DNA of 6,752 bases from Chloroflexota bacterium (GTDB lineage: Bacteria > Chloroflexota > Anaerolineae > Anaerolineales > DRMV01): the NCBI GenBank assembly GCA_013153335.1, contig JAADEP010000117.1, forward strand, positions 1-6,752, in the 5' to 3' direction. Every line of letters starts with the position of its first letter. Positions within the stretch are counted from its first letter, which is position 1. Made by a program: the position numbers and the translations under genes. The notes under the pieces were generated by a model, which made no database searches, was not told the DNA's origin, and saw only the letters and a program-made list of their open reading frames with translations. Shown piece by piece: positions 1-6,653 of this stretch.

Positions 1-44
1 CTGCGAGGCGATGGGAAACCTGTTCGAACGCGCTGCGGGGCGGC

Positions 45-1850
45 TCAGGAATCGCCTTCTTTGACGCGCAAGACCGCGAGAAAAGCTTCTTGCGGGATGG
101 AGACTTTGCCGATCTGCTTGAGGCGCTTCTTGCCCTTTTTCTGCTTTTCGAGGAGCTTCCGCTTCCGCGTGACGTCACCGCCGTAGCATTTGGCCAGGAC
201 GTCTTTCCGAAGGGCCTTGATGTTCGCGCGGCTGATCACCCGTCCGTTGGCCACGGCCTGAATCGGCACCGTGAACAACTGCCGCGGGATGAGCTCCTTC
301 AGCTTGGAGACCAGCTTCTGCCCCCGGCGATAGGCTTCGTCGCGGTGCACGATGGTCGCGAGCGCGTCCACGGGCTCTTTGTTCACCCAAATCTCAAGCT
401 TGACCAAATCGCCGGGCCGATAGCCGAGGAATTGATAGTCCATGGAGGCGTACCCGCGCGTGCGCGACTTGAGTTGGTCAAAGAAGTCTACGATGAGTTC
501 GGCCAAGGGCATCTCGAAATCCAGCACCACCCGGTCAGGCGTGGGGTGCTCCTGCCCCTTGAAAATCCCCCGCCGTTGGGTGACCAATTCCATGACCGCG
601 CCATAAAACTCCACCGGGGTGTAGATTTGCAGCGCGACCCAGGGCTCCCGGATCTCTTCAATTTGCTCCTGGGGCGGCAATTCGGCCGGCGAATCAATGC
701 GAATCACGCGGCCATCCTTGAGCAAAACTTCATACTCGACCGACGGCGCGGTGACCACGATGTCCAAGTCGTACTCGCGCTCCAGGCGCTCTTGCACGAT
801 TTCCATGTGGAACATGCCCAGGAACCCCGCGCGGAAGCCGAACCCCAACGCGTGGGAATGTTCGGGCTGGTAAGTGAGGGCCGCATCGTTGAGCTGCAGC
901 TTGGCCAGCGCGTCTCGCAAGGCCTCGTAATCTTCGCTCTCGACCGGGTAGATGCCCGCGAACACCACGGGCTTGGGATGCCGATAGCCGGGCAGGGGCT
1001 CTTGGGCGGGTTGCTCCGCGGATGTGATCGTATCGCCGACGCGCGCGTCGTGCACGGTCTTCAAGCCGGTGGCGATATAGCCCACCTCGCCGGCGTGGAG
1101 CGCGTCAACCGGGCGCATGTCCGGGGCAAACACGCCGATCTCCACGGGCTTGAAGCGCGCGCCGCCAGCCATCAAAAGCAAAGGCTCGTTGGGGCGCACC
1201 ACCCCATCCACCACGCGCACGTAGCTCACCACGCCTTTGTAAGGGTCATAGTGGCTGTCGAAAACCAACGCGCGCAACGGCGCCTCGGGGTCGCCCTGAG
1301 GCGGGGGGATGCGCTGCACAATGGCTTCGAGTACCTGGTCGATGTTCCTCCCTTCTTTGGCCGAAATCCGGATGACCTCGTCGGGTGAGACGCCTAGCAG
1401 GTCAGCGACCTCCTGCGCGACCTCATCGGGCCGGGCTGAAGGCAGGTCGATCTTGTTGACCACCGGGATGATCTCGAGGTCGTTTTCCAGCGCGAGGAAC
1501 AGATTCGCGATGGTTTGGGCCTCAACGCCTTGGGACGCATCCACCAACAAAATCGCGCCTTCGCACGCGGCCAGCGCGCGGCTGACTTCGTAGTTGAAAT
1601 CCACATGCCCGGGCGTGTCGATCAGGTTGAGGATGTAGGTCTGACCGTCCGCGGCCTGATACTCCATCCGCACCACCGACGCCTTAATGGTCACCCCTTT
1701 CTCCCGCTCCAGGTCCATGCTGTCCAAGACCTGCTCCACCGGCGTCCCAGGGGCAATGGTGCCGGTCCGCTCCAAAAGGCGGTCCGCCAGGGTCGACTTG
1801 CCGTGGTCGATATGCGCAATAATGCTAAAGTTGCGGATGCGTTCCTGCAT
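45..1850 (-). CDS. lepA: Elongation factor 4 (LepA), ribosome-associated translational GTPase
   Basis: Cytoplasmic GTPase that binds the ribosome, is structurally related to EF-G and is linked to back-translocation or ribosome biogenesis. At 601 residues it matches the usual length of about 600. GTPase motifs are intact: G1 AHIDHGKST at residues 12-20, G3 DTPGH at 78-82, G4 NKID at 132-135 and G5 SAK at 163-165. The switch region carries the family signature VLDSMDLEREKG (41-52). The middle has the LepA-typical ALGFGFRAGFLGMFHMEI stretch. The C-terminal domain unique to LepA is present (VLAKCYGGDVTRKRKLL, then KQKKGKKRLKQIG, then PQEAFLAVL), which separates it from EF-G and TypA. The ATG at 1850 follows an AGGAG five bases upstream, and the protein start (MQERIRNFSIIAHIDHGKST) aligns with known LepA N-termini. 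It lies 64 bases downstream of the L,D-transpeptidase on the same strand. No truncation or frameshift is visible. Confidence 0.98.
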   Translation of the reverse strand: MQERIRNFSIIAHIDHGKSTLADRLLERTGTIAPGTPVEQVLDSMDLEREKGVTIKASVVRMEYQAADGQTYILNLIDTPGHVDFNYEVSRALAACEGAILLVDASQGVEAQTIANLFLALENDLEIIPVVNKIDLPSARPDEVAQEVADLLGVSPDEVIRISAKEGRNIDQVLEAIVQRIPPPQGDPEAPLRALVFDSHYDPYKGVVSYVRVVDGVVRPNEPLLLMAGGARFKPVEIGVFAPDMRPVDALHAGEVGYIATGLKTVHDARVGDTITSAEQPAQEPLPGYRHPKPVVFAGIYPVESEDYEALRDALAKLQLNDAALTYQPEHSHALGFGFRAGFLGMFHMEIVQERLEREYDLDIVVTAPSVEYEVLLKDGRVIRIDSPAELPPQEQIEEIREPWVALQIYTPVEFYGAVMELVTQRRGIFKGQEHPTPDRVVLDFEMPLAELIVDFFDQLKSRTRGYASMDYQFLGYRPGDLVKLEIWVNKEPVDALATIVHRDEAYRRGQKLVSKLKELIPRQLFTVPIQAVANGRVISRANIKALRKDVLAKCYGGDVTRKRKLLEKQKKGKKRLKQIGKVSIPQEAFLAVLRVKEGDS

Positions 1851-1855
1851 ACCGG

Positions 1856-1860
1856 CTCCT
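1856..1860 (-). promoter_or_regulatory. Shine-Dalgarno of lepA
   Basis: AGGAG on the minus strand, separated by five bases from the lepA ATG. It supports the chosen start. Confidence 0.75.
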
Positions 1861-1895
1861 AATATGAAGCGTTCGCGTGCGCGAGGTCCGCATCC

Positions 1896-1901
1896 ATTGT
1901 A
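1896..1901 (-). promoter_or_regulatory. Possible -10 element upstream of lepA
   Basis: TACAAT on the minus strand, within the 64-base gap between the L,D-transpeptidase stop and lepA, matches the sigma-70 -10 consensus at five of six bases. No good -35 hexamer is seen 16-18 bases upstream. It could give lepA a promoter of its own, but a chance match is quite possible. Confidence 0.25.
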
Positions 1902-1914
1902 CCGTAAAGCAGGC

Positions 1915-2973
1915 TCAGTCGTCCTTCTGCTCTGTCACCTTCACGCGCGTGCCATACCCCTCCACATAACGGTGCAAGGGCGAAATCACCGGTGTTGCCC
2001 AGCGAAAGAGCCACAAGGCCTCTGGGGTTCGCATGTTCACGCATCCATGGCTCATCGGGTTGCCAAAGTTGTCGTGCCAAAACGTGCCATGGAAGGCCAC
2101 GCCCCATTCGTGGAAAAAGCTGACCCAGGGCACCCCGGGCAATTCGTACGCGTGGATGTCCGAGGTGAGCTGGCCATCCCCCATGTGCCGTTGTTGGGCT
2201 TTGAGAAAGATGTGAAACGTGCCTACAGGGGTCTTCGTGGGGATGGGCTCCCCGCGGCCCAAGGTCTCTAACCCTGTGGAAATCTCGGTCTCGAGCACGA
2301 TCTCGTCCCCTTCGTACGCGGTGAGCCGTTGGTTGTCCAAATCCACCCAGATGAACTTTTCGTACGCGGGCACATCGGGCGAGATCGGCGCGAGCTCATG
2401 GGGCTCGATCAGGCGGAGGTGGTGCGCGGGCGCGCAATAATGCACCTTCATCCAGTCGTCAAAAATGCGGTACCACGGCTTGCCATCGGGGCCAGTGCAC
2501 AGGCCCACGACCCAATGGACCGAGCTGTAATACAAGCGGTATAGCTTCTGCCAGCCTTGCTCGCGCGGGCGATAGGCCCGGGTGTAGGGCACGGTCACCT
2601 CCGCCGCCCGCCCGGTTTCGGGAATGTCGGTGCGCACCGGGTTATAGCGAACGTCGACGCGCTGGATATACGCGCTGTGCACATAGCCCTCGGCCACGCG
2701 ATACCAGCGTGGGTTGCTGGGCGGTCCGTAAGGCGAGATCAGCTCCTCTTGCAAGTGCAAGAGCATGTCTTGGTATAGGTAAGCCAGCCGAGGGCTGCGG
2801 AACGAAGGCGCCTTGTACAGGCCGATGCGCTCCACCGTGACCCGGCCCAGGCCTACGCCCTGGGCTTGATAACCGCCGTCGTCGGGGAAGGGGAGCATGT
2901 CACTCGCCAGCGCGGCCAAGGCCGCGAGGCCGAGCTTCAACACGTCCCGCCGAGATAGGCGCGGCGCGCTCAT
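1915..2973 (-). CDS. Tat-exported L,D-transpeptidase (YkuD family) with SH3-like N-terminal region
   Basis: Likely peptidoglycan L,D-transpeptidase acting outside the membrane, forming 3-3 crosslinks or attaching proteins to the wall. The 352-residue protein starts with a twin-arginine signal: SRRDVLK at residues 7-13, a hydrophobic stretch to about 23, and a possible ALA cleavage site at 21-23. Residues 45-200 include two SH3-like segments, one near GPPSNPRWYRVAEGYVHS and one near GKPWYRIFDDWMKVHY. The YkuD domain spans about 206-330 and has the catalytic signature intact: His295 in FHGTFW, then SHGCVNMR with His309 and the nucleophile Cys311. The start at 2973 is chosen over an upstream ATG at 3156 because it places the Tat signal at the N-terminus, has GGAGGG 11 bases upstream, and its ATG overlaps the stop of the preceding lipoprotein gene as ATGA. 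The overlap implies translational coupling. The exact substrate cannot be told from sequence. Confidence 0.92.
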   Translation of the reverse strand: MSAPRLSRRDVLKLGLAALAALASDMLPFPDDGGYQAQGVGLGRVTVERIGLYKAPSFRSPRLAYLYQDMLLHLQEELISPYGPPSNPRWYRVAEGYVHSAYIQRVDVRYNPVRTDIPETGRAAEVTVPYTRAYRPREQGWQKLYRLYYSSVHWVVGLCTGPDGKPWYRIFDDWMKVHYCAPAHHLRLIEPHELAPISPDVPAYEKFIWVDLDNQRLTAYEGDEIVLETEISTGLETLGRGEPIPTKTPVGTFHIFLKAQQRHMGDGQLTSDIHAYELPGVPWVSFFHEWGVAFHGTFWHDNFGNPMSHGCVNMRTPEALWLFRWATPVISPLHRYVEGYGTRVKVTEQKDD

Positions 2974-3932
2974 GGCGAACTCGTCCCTCCGATCAGCTGA
3001 AGCTCGCCCCACGTGGTGGGGTCGATGAGGCGCCGGTAGGGCACGTTCGAAACCAGGGTCTCTTGGCGCAACGTCCCCGGGGTGTCGTTGTCCGAGATGG
3101 AGATGACAAAACCCATGCGCAAGCCCGCGCGCGGCCGCTGGTTCAGTCGAGCCCACGGGATCGCGATCTCAAGGCGATAGCCGTCCGGCACCCCGACCGC
3201 GACCACTTGCACGCCCTTGGGCCGCCCCATCATCGAGCGGGGATACCACTGCCAAACTTCGGGGTTCGAACCCGGCGGGTTGCCTGCGGAAAAGCCAAAT
3301 TGCATGTCGTCAGAGCTCAGGATGTGGGTGTAAAGGTCCTCTTCCAGCCGGGTGTCGAGCAAGACTTCCACGCTATCGCCGCGGAAGATGTTCGCGCCGT
3401 GGCCTTCCTGCACATAGACGTCGTCGGTCACATGCACCCAAAAGTACAAATATCCTCCGTCCCAGCCGGCCAGAAACACGCCCGACGCGTCGTGCAATCC
3501 TTTATAATGGGCCTGCCCAAAGGTCACGTGGCGGATCGAGTACGGCGGCACATTGCCCCAATCGTCGGGCGACGCGTCGAGCACAATGGGATGGTCGAGC
3601 TTGAAGGCAAGGACCACCGGCCCGGGACGTTCCTGGCCCAAAGGTGGCGTTGCCCCGCTCGCGGGCAGGGTTGCGGTTGCAGCCTTGGGAGCCGTCCCTG
3701 ACTTGGGCACGGGGGTTGGCGTGACCGTGGGCGGCAACGTCGGCGTCGCGGTGAACGTGGGCGTCACGTGCGGCGTTGGCGTGACCGTGGGCGGGATCCC
3801 CTGATACAGGGGATTGGTTTGCGGATTCGGCGGTAACAGGGTCACCACAGGCTGGCTGGTGCTGCGGCCTCGACAAGCGGTCAGCAACATCAGCCCCCAA
3901 AGAAGCCAAGAAAAGCGAAGGAAGCGGCGCAT
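2970..3932 (-). CDS. Lipoprotein with Thr/Pro-rich linker and CBM9-like domain
   Basis: Predicted lipid-anchored surface protein of 320 residues. The N-terminus has Arg residues, a hydrophobic segment (8-19) and a lipobox LTAC with the acylated Cys at 20. Residues 36-100 form a low-complexity Pro/Thr linker with repeated TVTPTP blocks, a style common in Chloroflexota surface proteins. Residues 105-315 resemble the carbohydrate-binding module family 9 / DOMON-like beta-sandwich seen in many extracellular proteins: DASPDDW near 119-125, YLYFWVHVTDDV (161-172), FRGDSVEVLLD (183-193), GYRLEIAIPWARL (251-263) and a closing WGELQLI (308-314). Domain assignment is from pattern only, and the ligand is unknown. 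The start at 3932 is preferred over an ATG at 3977 because it has GGGAGA five bases upstream and a proper signal peptide. Its stop overlaps the next gene's ATG by four bases, so both products probably serve the same envelope compartment. Confidence 0.85.
   Translation of the reverse strand: MRRFLRFSWLLWGLMLLTACRGRSTSQPVVTLLPPNPQTNPLYQGIPPTVTPTPHVTPTFTATPTLPPTVTPTPVPKSGTAPKAATATLPASGATPPLGQERPGPVVLAFKLDHPIVLDASPDDWGNVPPYSIRHVTFGQAHYKGLHDASGVFLAGWDGGYLYFWVHVTDDVYVQEGHGANIFRGDSVEVLLDTRLEEDLYTHILSSDDMQFGFSAGNPPGSNPEVWQWYPRSMMGRPKGVQVVAVGVPDGYRLEIAIPWARLNQRPRAGLRMGFVISISDNDTPGTLRQETLVSNVPYRRLIDPTTWGELQLIGGTSSP
2985..2990 (-). promoter_or_regulatory. Shine-Dalgarno of the L,D-transpeptidase, inside the lipoprotein gene
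   Basis: GGAGGG on the minus strand lies 11 bases before the ATG at 2973, within the last codons of the upstream gene. The spacing is slightly long, but it is the only good match near any candidate start. With the ATGA overlap it decides the start. Confidence 0.6.
3715..3794. repeat. 20-base direct repeat with 60-base period in the lipoprotein linker
   Basis: The same 20 bases (beginning GTTGGCGTGACC on the plus strand) occur at 3715-3734 and 3775-3794. The period is exactly 20 codons and encodes the repeated TVTPTP blocks of the linker (residues 49-54 and 69-74). Related, imperfect GGCGT-rich units lie between the copies. This looks like in-frame duplication in a low-complexity linker rather than a mobile or regulatory repeat. 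Confidence 0.8.
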
Positions 3933-3937
3933 CTTTT

Positions 3938-3943
3938 TCTCCC
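3938..3943 (-). promoter_or_regulatory. Shine-Dalgarno of the lipoprotein gene
   Basis: GGGAGA on the minus strand, five bases from the ATG at 3932. It selects this start over the one 15 codons upstream. Confidence 0.65.
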
Positions 3944-3995
3944 TTTGCGGGTTTCTATGTGTACCCAGCACGTGCAATTCCTATGCCTCTACGTT

Positions 3996-4010
3996 GACGC
4001 GGTCTGCGTC
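3996..4010. promoter_or_regulatory. Short inverted repeat, possible operator upstream of acs
   Basis: GACGC, five bases, then GCGTC: a perfect five-base inverted repeat ending 13 bases before the acs Shine-Dalgarno. The position would suit a repressor site or a small leader hairpin. The arms are short and GC-rich, so chance is a real alternative. Confidence 0.25.
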
Positions 4011-4023
4011 TATCCCCAAGGAA

Positions 4024-4030
4024 AAGGAGG
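4024..4030 (+). promoter_or_regulatory. Strong Shine-Dalgarno of acs
   Basis: AAGGAGG, a full anti-SD match, ends five bases before the ATG at 4036. It decides the start against the open frame that extends upstream to 3814 through the neighbouring gene. Confidence 0.9.
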
Positions 4031-4035
4031 TTGCG

Positions 4036-5937
4036 ATGGCGATTCAACCACGGCATGGCGAAGTCTTCTATCCGCCCGAGGAAGTGGTACGCCGGGCTCG
4101 TGTGAAGGATTGGGAGGCCATGGCCCGCAAGGCCTTGGAAGATATTGAAGCCTTTTGGGCCAAAGAAGCCGAAGAGCTGGAGTGGTTCCAAAAGTGGGAC
4201 CAGGTCCTCGATGACAGCAATGCCCCCTTTTACAAGTGGTTCCTCGGGGCCAAAACCAACATTGTGCACAACGCCTTAGACCGTCATATGAAGACCTGGC
4301 GACGCAACAAGGTCGCGTTTTATTGGATTGGCGAACCCGGCGATACACGCACCATCTCCTATCGGGAATTGTACAATGAGGTCAATCGCTTTGCCAATGT
4401 CTTACGCGGTTTAGGGGTCAAAAAAGGCGACCGCGTAACCATCTACATGGGGCGGGTCCCCGAGATCGTCGTCGCGATGCTCGCAACCGCGAAAATCGGC
4501 GCGATGCACTCTGTGGTCTACGGCGGCTTCAGCGTGGACGCGCTGCGCGAGCGCATTCTCGACTCCGAATCCAAGGTCGTCATCACCCAAGACGGCGGTT
4601 GGATGCGAGGCAAGGTTGTTCCCCTTAAAGATACGGTGGACGAGGCCGTAAAGCTCACGCCTTCGGTGGAAAAGGTCGTGGTGGTCCAACGCCTGGGGCC
4701 CGAGGTCAAGCCCGTCACCATGGTTGAAGGCCGGGATTACTGGTACCACGACCTGATGGCTTCGCCCATGGCCGAAGGGCCTTCGCCCACCGAGGTTATG
4801 GACGCGGAAGACCCGCTCTTCATCCTCTACACGTCGGGCACCACGGGCAAGCCTAAGGCCATCCTGCACGTCCACGGCGGCTATATGGTCGGCACGTACA
4901 CCGCGCTCAAATACGTCTTTGACCTGCAAGACGACGACATCTGGTGGTGCGCGGCCGACCCAGGCTGGATTACGGGCCACTCCTTCATCGTGTATTCGCC
5001 CTTGGTCTTGGGCGTCACCTCGGTGATGTACGAAGGCGCGCCCAATTACCCCACGCCGGACCGGTGGTGGCAGATCGTGGAGAAATACGGCGTGACCGTG
5101 TTCTACACCGCGCCCACCGCGATCCGCGGGCTGATGCGCTACGGTGAAGAGTGGGTCAAAAAGCACGACCTCTCCTCGCTGCGGCTGCTGGGGTCGGTCG
5201 GCGAGCCCATCAACCCCGAAGCGTGGAAGTGGTACCACCGGGTCATTGGCGGCGGCAAAGCGCCGATTATGGATACCTGGTGGCAAACCGAGACCGGCCA
5301 CTTCATGATCACCCCGGTGCCGTCCGTACCCCTCAAGCCTGGTTCCGCGTTCCGGCCCTTCTTCGGCCAAGAAGCCGAGGTCGTGGACGACGAGGGCAAC
5401 CCGGTCCCGCCGAACACCGAGGGCTACCTGGTGCTCAAGAATCCGTGGCCCGCGATGCTGCGCACGCTGTACAAAGACCCGGACCGCTACGTCAAGACCT
5501 ACTGGAGCCGGTTCCCGGGCCGCTATTTCACCGGCGACTCGGCCAAGATCGATGAGGATGGGTACTACTGGATCATTGGCCGGGTGGACGACGTGATCAA
5601 AGTGTCGGGCTACCGGCTAGGCACCGCGGAGATCGAGAGCGCCCTGGTCGCGCACCCCGACGTGGTGGAGGCCGCGGTCGTGGGCATTCCGCACGAGATC
5701 AAGGGGAACGCGATCCACGCGTACGTGGTCTTGCGCGCGGGGCTGCAAGGCTCGCCCGAGTTGGAGAAAGAGCTCATCGAATGGGTGGCCCAGCACATCG
5801 GCAAGATCGCGCGGCCCGAGCGCATCCACTTCGTCGAGAAACTGCCCAAGACCCGCTCGGGCAAGATTATGCGCCGCTTGCTGCGCGCGTGGCTGCTGGG
5901 CCTGCCCGAGGGCGATACCTCGACGCTCGAGGACTAA
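4036..5937 (+). CDS. acs: Acetyl-CoA synthetase, AMP-forming (acetate-CoA ligase)
   Basis: Cytoplasmic ANL-family enzyme converting acetate, ATP and CoA to acetyl-CoA, AMP and PPi. It is 633 residues against about 650 for the E. coli and Salmonella enzymes; the protein ends at GDTSTLED and lacks their short C-terminal tail. An ACAS-N-like segment covers about residues 30-95. The core motifs are intact: A3 YTSGTTGKPKA at 265-275, the ACS-typical GSVGEPINPEAW, A5 WWQTETG at 415-421 including the tryptophan pair that limits the acyl pocket to small acids, TGD at 499-501, hinge GRVDDVIKVSG at 515-525, and A8 GYRLGTAEIE at 525-534. A10 KTRSGKIMRR at 605-614 has the catalytic Lys610, the usual acetylation site in this family. 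A His follows WWQTETG where Gly is common. Acetate is the likely substrate; propionate cannot be excluded. The 5' part of the gene is clearly less GC-rich than the 3' part. It is divergent from the lipoprotein gene and followed by a probable terminator. Confidence 0.92.
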   Translation: MAIQPRHGEVFYPPEEVVRRARVKDWEAMARKALEDIEAFWAKEAEELEWFQKWDQVLDDSNAPFYKWFLGAKTNIVHNALDRHMKTWRRNKVAFYWIGEPGDTRTISYRELYNEVNRFANVLRGLGVKKGDRVTIYMGRVPEIVVAMLATAKIGAMHSVVYGGFSVDALRERILDSESKVVITQDGGWMRGKVVPLKDTVDEAVKLTPSVEKVVVVQRLGPEVKPVTMVEGRDYWYHDLMASPMAEGPSPTEVMDAEDPLFILYTSGTTGKPKAILHVHGGYMVGTYTALKYVFDLQDDDIWWCAADPGWITGHSFIVYSPLVLGVTSVMYEGAPNYPTPDRWWQIVEKYGVTVFYTAPTAIRGLMRYGEEWVKKHDLSSLRLLGSVGEPINPEAWKWYHRVIGGGKAPIMDTWWQTETGHFMITPVPSVPLKPGSAFRPFFGQEAEVVDDEGNPVPPNTEGYLVLKNPWPAMLRTLYKDPDRYVKTYWSRFPGRYFTGDSAKIDEDGYYWIIGRVDDVIKVSGYRLGTAEIESALVAHPDVVEAAVVGIPHEIKGNAIHAYVVLRAGLQGSPELEKELIEWVAQHIGKIARPERIHFVEKLPKTRSGKIMRRLLRAWLLGLPEGDTSTLED

Positions 5938-5967
5938 CGCAGCCTTTACCCCAGGCAACGCGGCATC

Positions 5968-5996
5968 AACGCCCCGGCCCCAGCGGTCGGGGCGTT
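5968..5996 (+). terminator. Probable intrinsic terminator of acs
   Basis: AACGCCCCG (5968-5976) pairs perfectly with CGGGGCGTT (5988-5996). The stem can extend inward by G-U, C-G and C-G pairs to a five-base loop at 5980-5984, giving about 12 pairs. It begins 30 bases after the acs stop and runs into a short T stretch (TTT to 5997) followed by the pyrimidine-rich GCCTCCTT. The weak U-tract makes factor independence less certain. It separates acs from the next plus-strand gene. Confidence 0.65.
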
Positions 5997-6016
5997 TGCC
6001 TCCTTACGAAGTCTTT

Positions 6017-6022
6017 GAGGGA
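6017..6022 (+). promoter_or_regulatory. Shine-Dalgarno of the uncharacterised gene
   Basis: GAGGGA, eight bases before the ATG at 6031. Its last base is the A of the alternative ATG at 6022, which argues for the downstream start. Confidence 0.5.
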
Positions 6023-6030
6023 TGTCGAAG

Positions 6031-6540
6031 ATGCGCGCGTCCAGCTCGTGGTGGTTCGGCGAAGAACCTCTCCAACCCGGGGCTCCGAGCTTGTGGCGGC
6101 TCATCCTGCGCTGGGCCCTCGACCGCGCGAGCCACGTCGAGTTCACTTGGCCAGCCCGCCGCGCGGCCCCGGCAACCTTGCATCCCTTTGCCGCGGCCCT
6201 GGAGCGCCAGGTGACCTCGCGATGGCGCTACGCCGCGCCCATCCCCCTGCGAGGTCGCGTCACGTATGGCCGTTATCGCCTGACCCCGGAGCTCCAGGCA
6301 TGGCTGCTACGCCCGTCGAGCTTATACGCGTGGATGGACGACCGGCCTGAAGATCCGGCCCTTTATCGCGGGCCCCAGCTCCTTGTGTGGACCATCAGCC
6401 ACGAAGGATATGTGTCCGCGCGGCTGCCCCCGAACGAAGCAGCTCGCGTGCGCGACCTGGGCTTCGCGCTCGAACCATGCCCCGAATGCCCCGAGGTCCT
6501 CTACCCTGAAGTTGGGACCCCTCCGCACGACTCGGCTTAA
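6031..6540 (+). CDS. Uncharacterised 169-residue protein
   Basis: I do not recognise a family. The frame is open for its full length with strong G/C preference at third codon positions, as in neighbouring genes, so I take it as real. The ATG at 6031 has GAGGGA (6017-6022) eight bases upstream; an ATG at 6022 would add three residues but overlaps that site. The product is rich in Trp and Arg (WW at 7-8; LWRLILRWAL at 21-30, an amphipathic helix candidate), and has several Tyr/Trp-rich short strands (RWRYAAP, VTYGRYRL, GPQLLVWTISHEGYVSARL). It ends with CPEC at residues 150-153, only one such pair, so a zinc site is unproven. There is no signal peptide or clear membrane segment, so it is probably cytoplasmic. 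It lies 93 bases after acs beyond the hairpin and is convergent with the ligase at the right edge. Confidence 0.65.
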   Translation: MRASSSWWFGEEPLQPGAPSLWRLILRWALDRASHVEFTWPARRAAPATLHPFAAALERQVTSRWRYAAPIPLRGRVTYGRYRLTPELQAWLLRPSSLYAWMDDRPEDPALYRGPQLLVWTISHEGYVSARLPPNEAARVRDLGFALEPCPECPEVLYPEVGTPPHDSA

Positions 6541-6653
6541 GCCACGCGATTGGGTCTGGAGGATCTTCTAGCGCCAGGCCGGCCCCACGCAGAGCGGGTT
6601 AGAGTGGCACCGAGTTCAGCTTTGGGGGATGGCCGCGTGGGTCGGCGAGGGGT
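6541..6653. other. Convergent intergenic gap, no clear feature
   Basis: These 113 bases lie between the stop of the uncharacterised gene and the stop of the minus-strand ligase. A bidirectional terminator would be expected here, but I see no stem followed by a T-tract on either strand. GC-rich partial matches (CCACGC at 6585-6590 against GCGTGG around 6635-6640) are too far apart to claim. Confidence 0.4.

Larger units (their letters stand above)
3933..4035. promoter_or_regulatory. Divergent intergenic region between the lipoprotein gene and acs
   Basis: These 103 bases must hold the promoters for both directions unless one lies inside a gene. I could not find a convincing sigma-70 -35/-10 pair on either strand. 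A TTGACG at 3994-3999 has no suitable -10 partner before the acs ribosome binding site. Two small palindromic elements are present: GCACGTGC at 3968-3975 and GACGC-N5-GCGTC at 3996-4010. Confidence 0.5.

Noticed and set aside
2..64. Plus-strand open tail ending at TGA 62-64 (residues such as GNLFERAAGRLRNRLL), which could be the end of a convergent gene overlapping lepA
   Set aside because: Only about 20 codons are visible, it overlaps the lepA stop, and no motif can be recognised. Left sequence beyond the window would decide it.
90..1388. Long plus-strand open frame (432 codons) antisense to lepA
   Set aside because: lepA is unambiguous on the other strand. The antisense product is His/Arg/Leu-rich low-quality sequence with no motif, as expected for a shadow in a high-GC gene.
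2974..3156. 61-codon upstream extension of the L,D-transpeptidase frame
   Set aside because: It overlaps the lipoprotein C-terminal domain and would bury the twin-arginine signal. The start at 2973 fits the signal, the ribosome site and the ATGA overlap.
3994..3999. TTGACG as a -35 box for acs
   Set aside because: No -10-like hexamer occurs 16-18 bases downstream; that position falls in CCAAGG next to the ribosome binding site.
3814..4035. 74-codon upstream extension of the acs frame
   Set aside because: It runs antisense through the lipoprotein signal region, has no family similarity, and the ATG at 4036 has a perfect Shine-Dalgarno.
4411..5370. Minus-strand open frame (319 codons) antisense to acs
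   Set aside because: It lies wholly inside acs, whose motifs are intact. The product is His/Asp/Arg-rich with no recognisable domain.
6022..6030. Earlier ATG for the uncharacterised protein
   Set aside because: It overlaps its own putative ribosome binding site. The ATG at 6031 has normal spacing, though the earlier one cannot be fully excluded.
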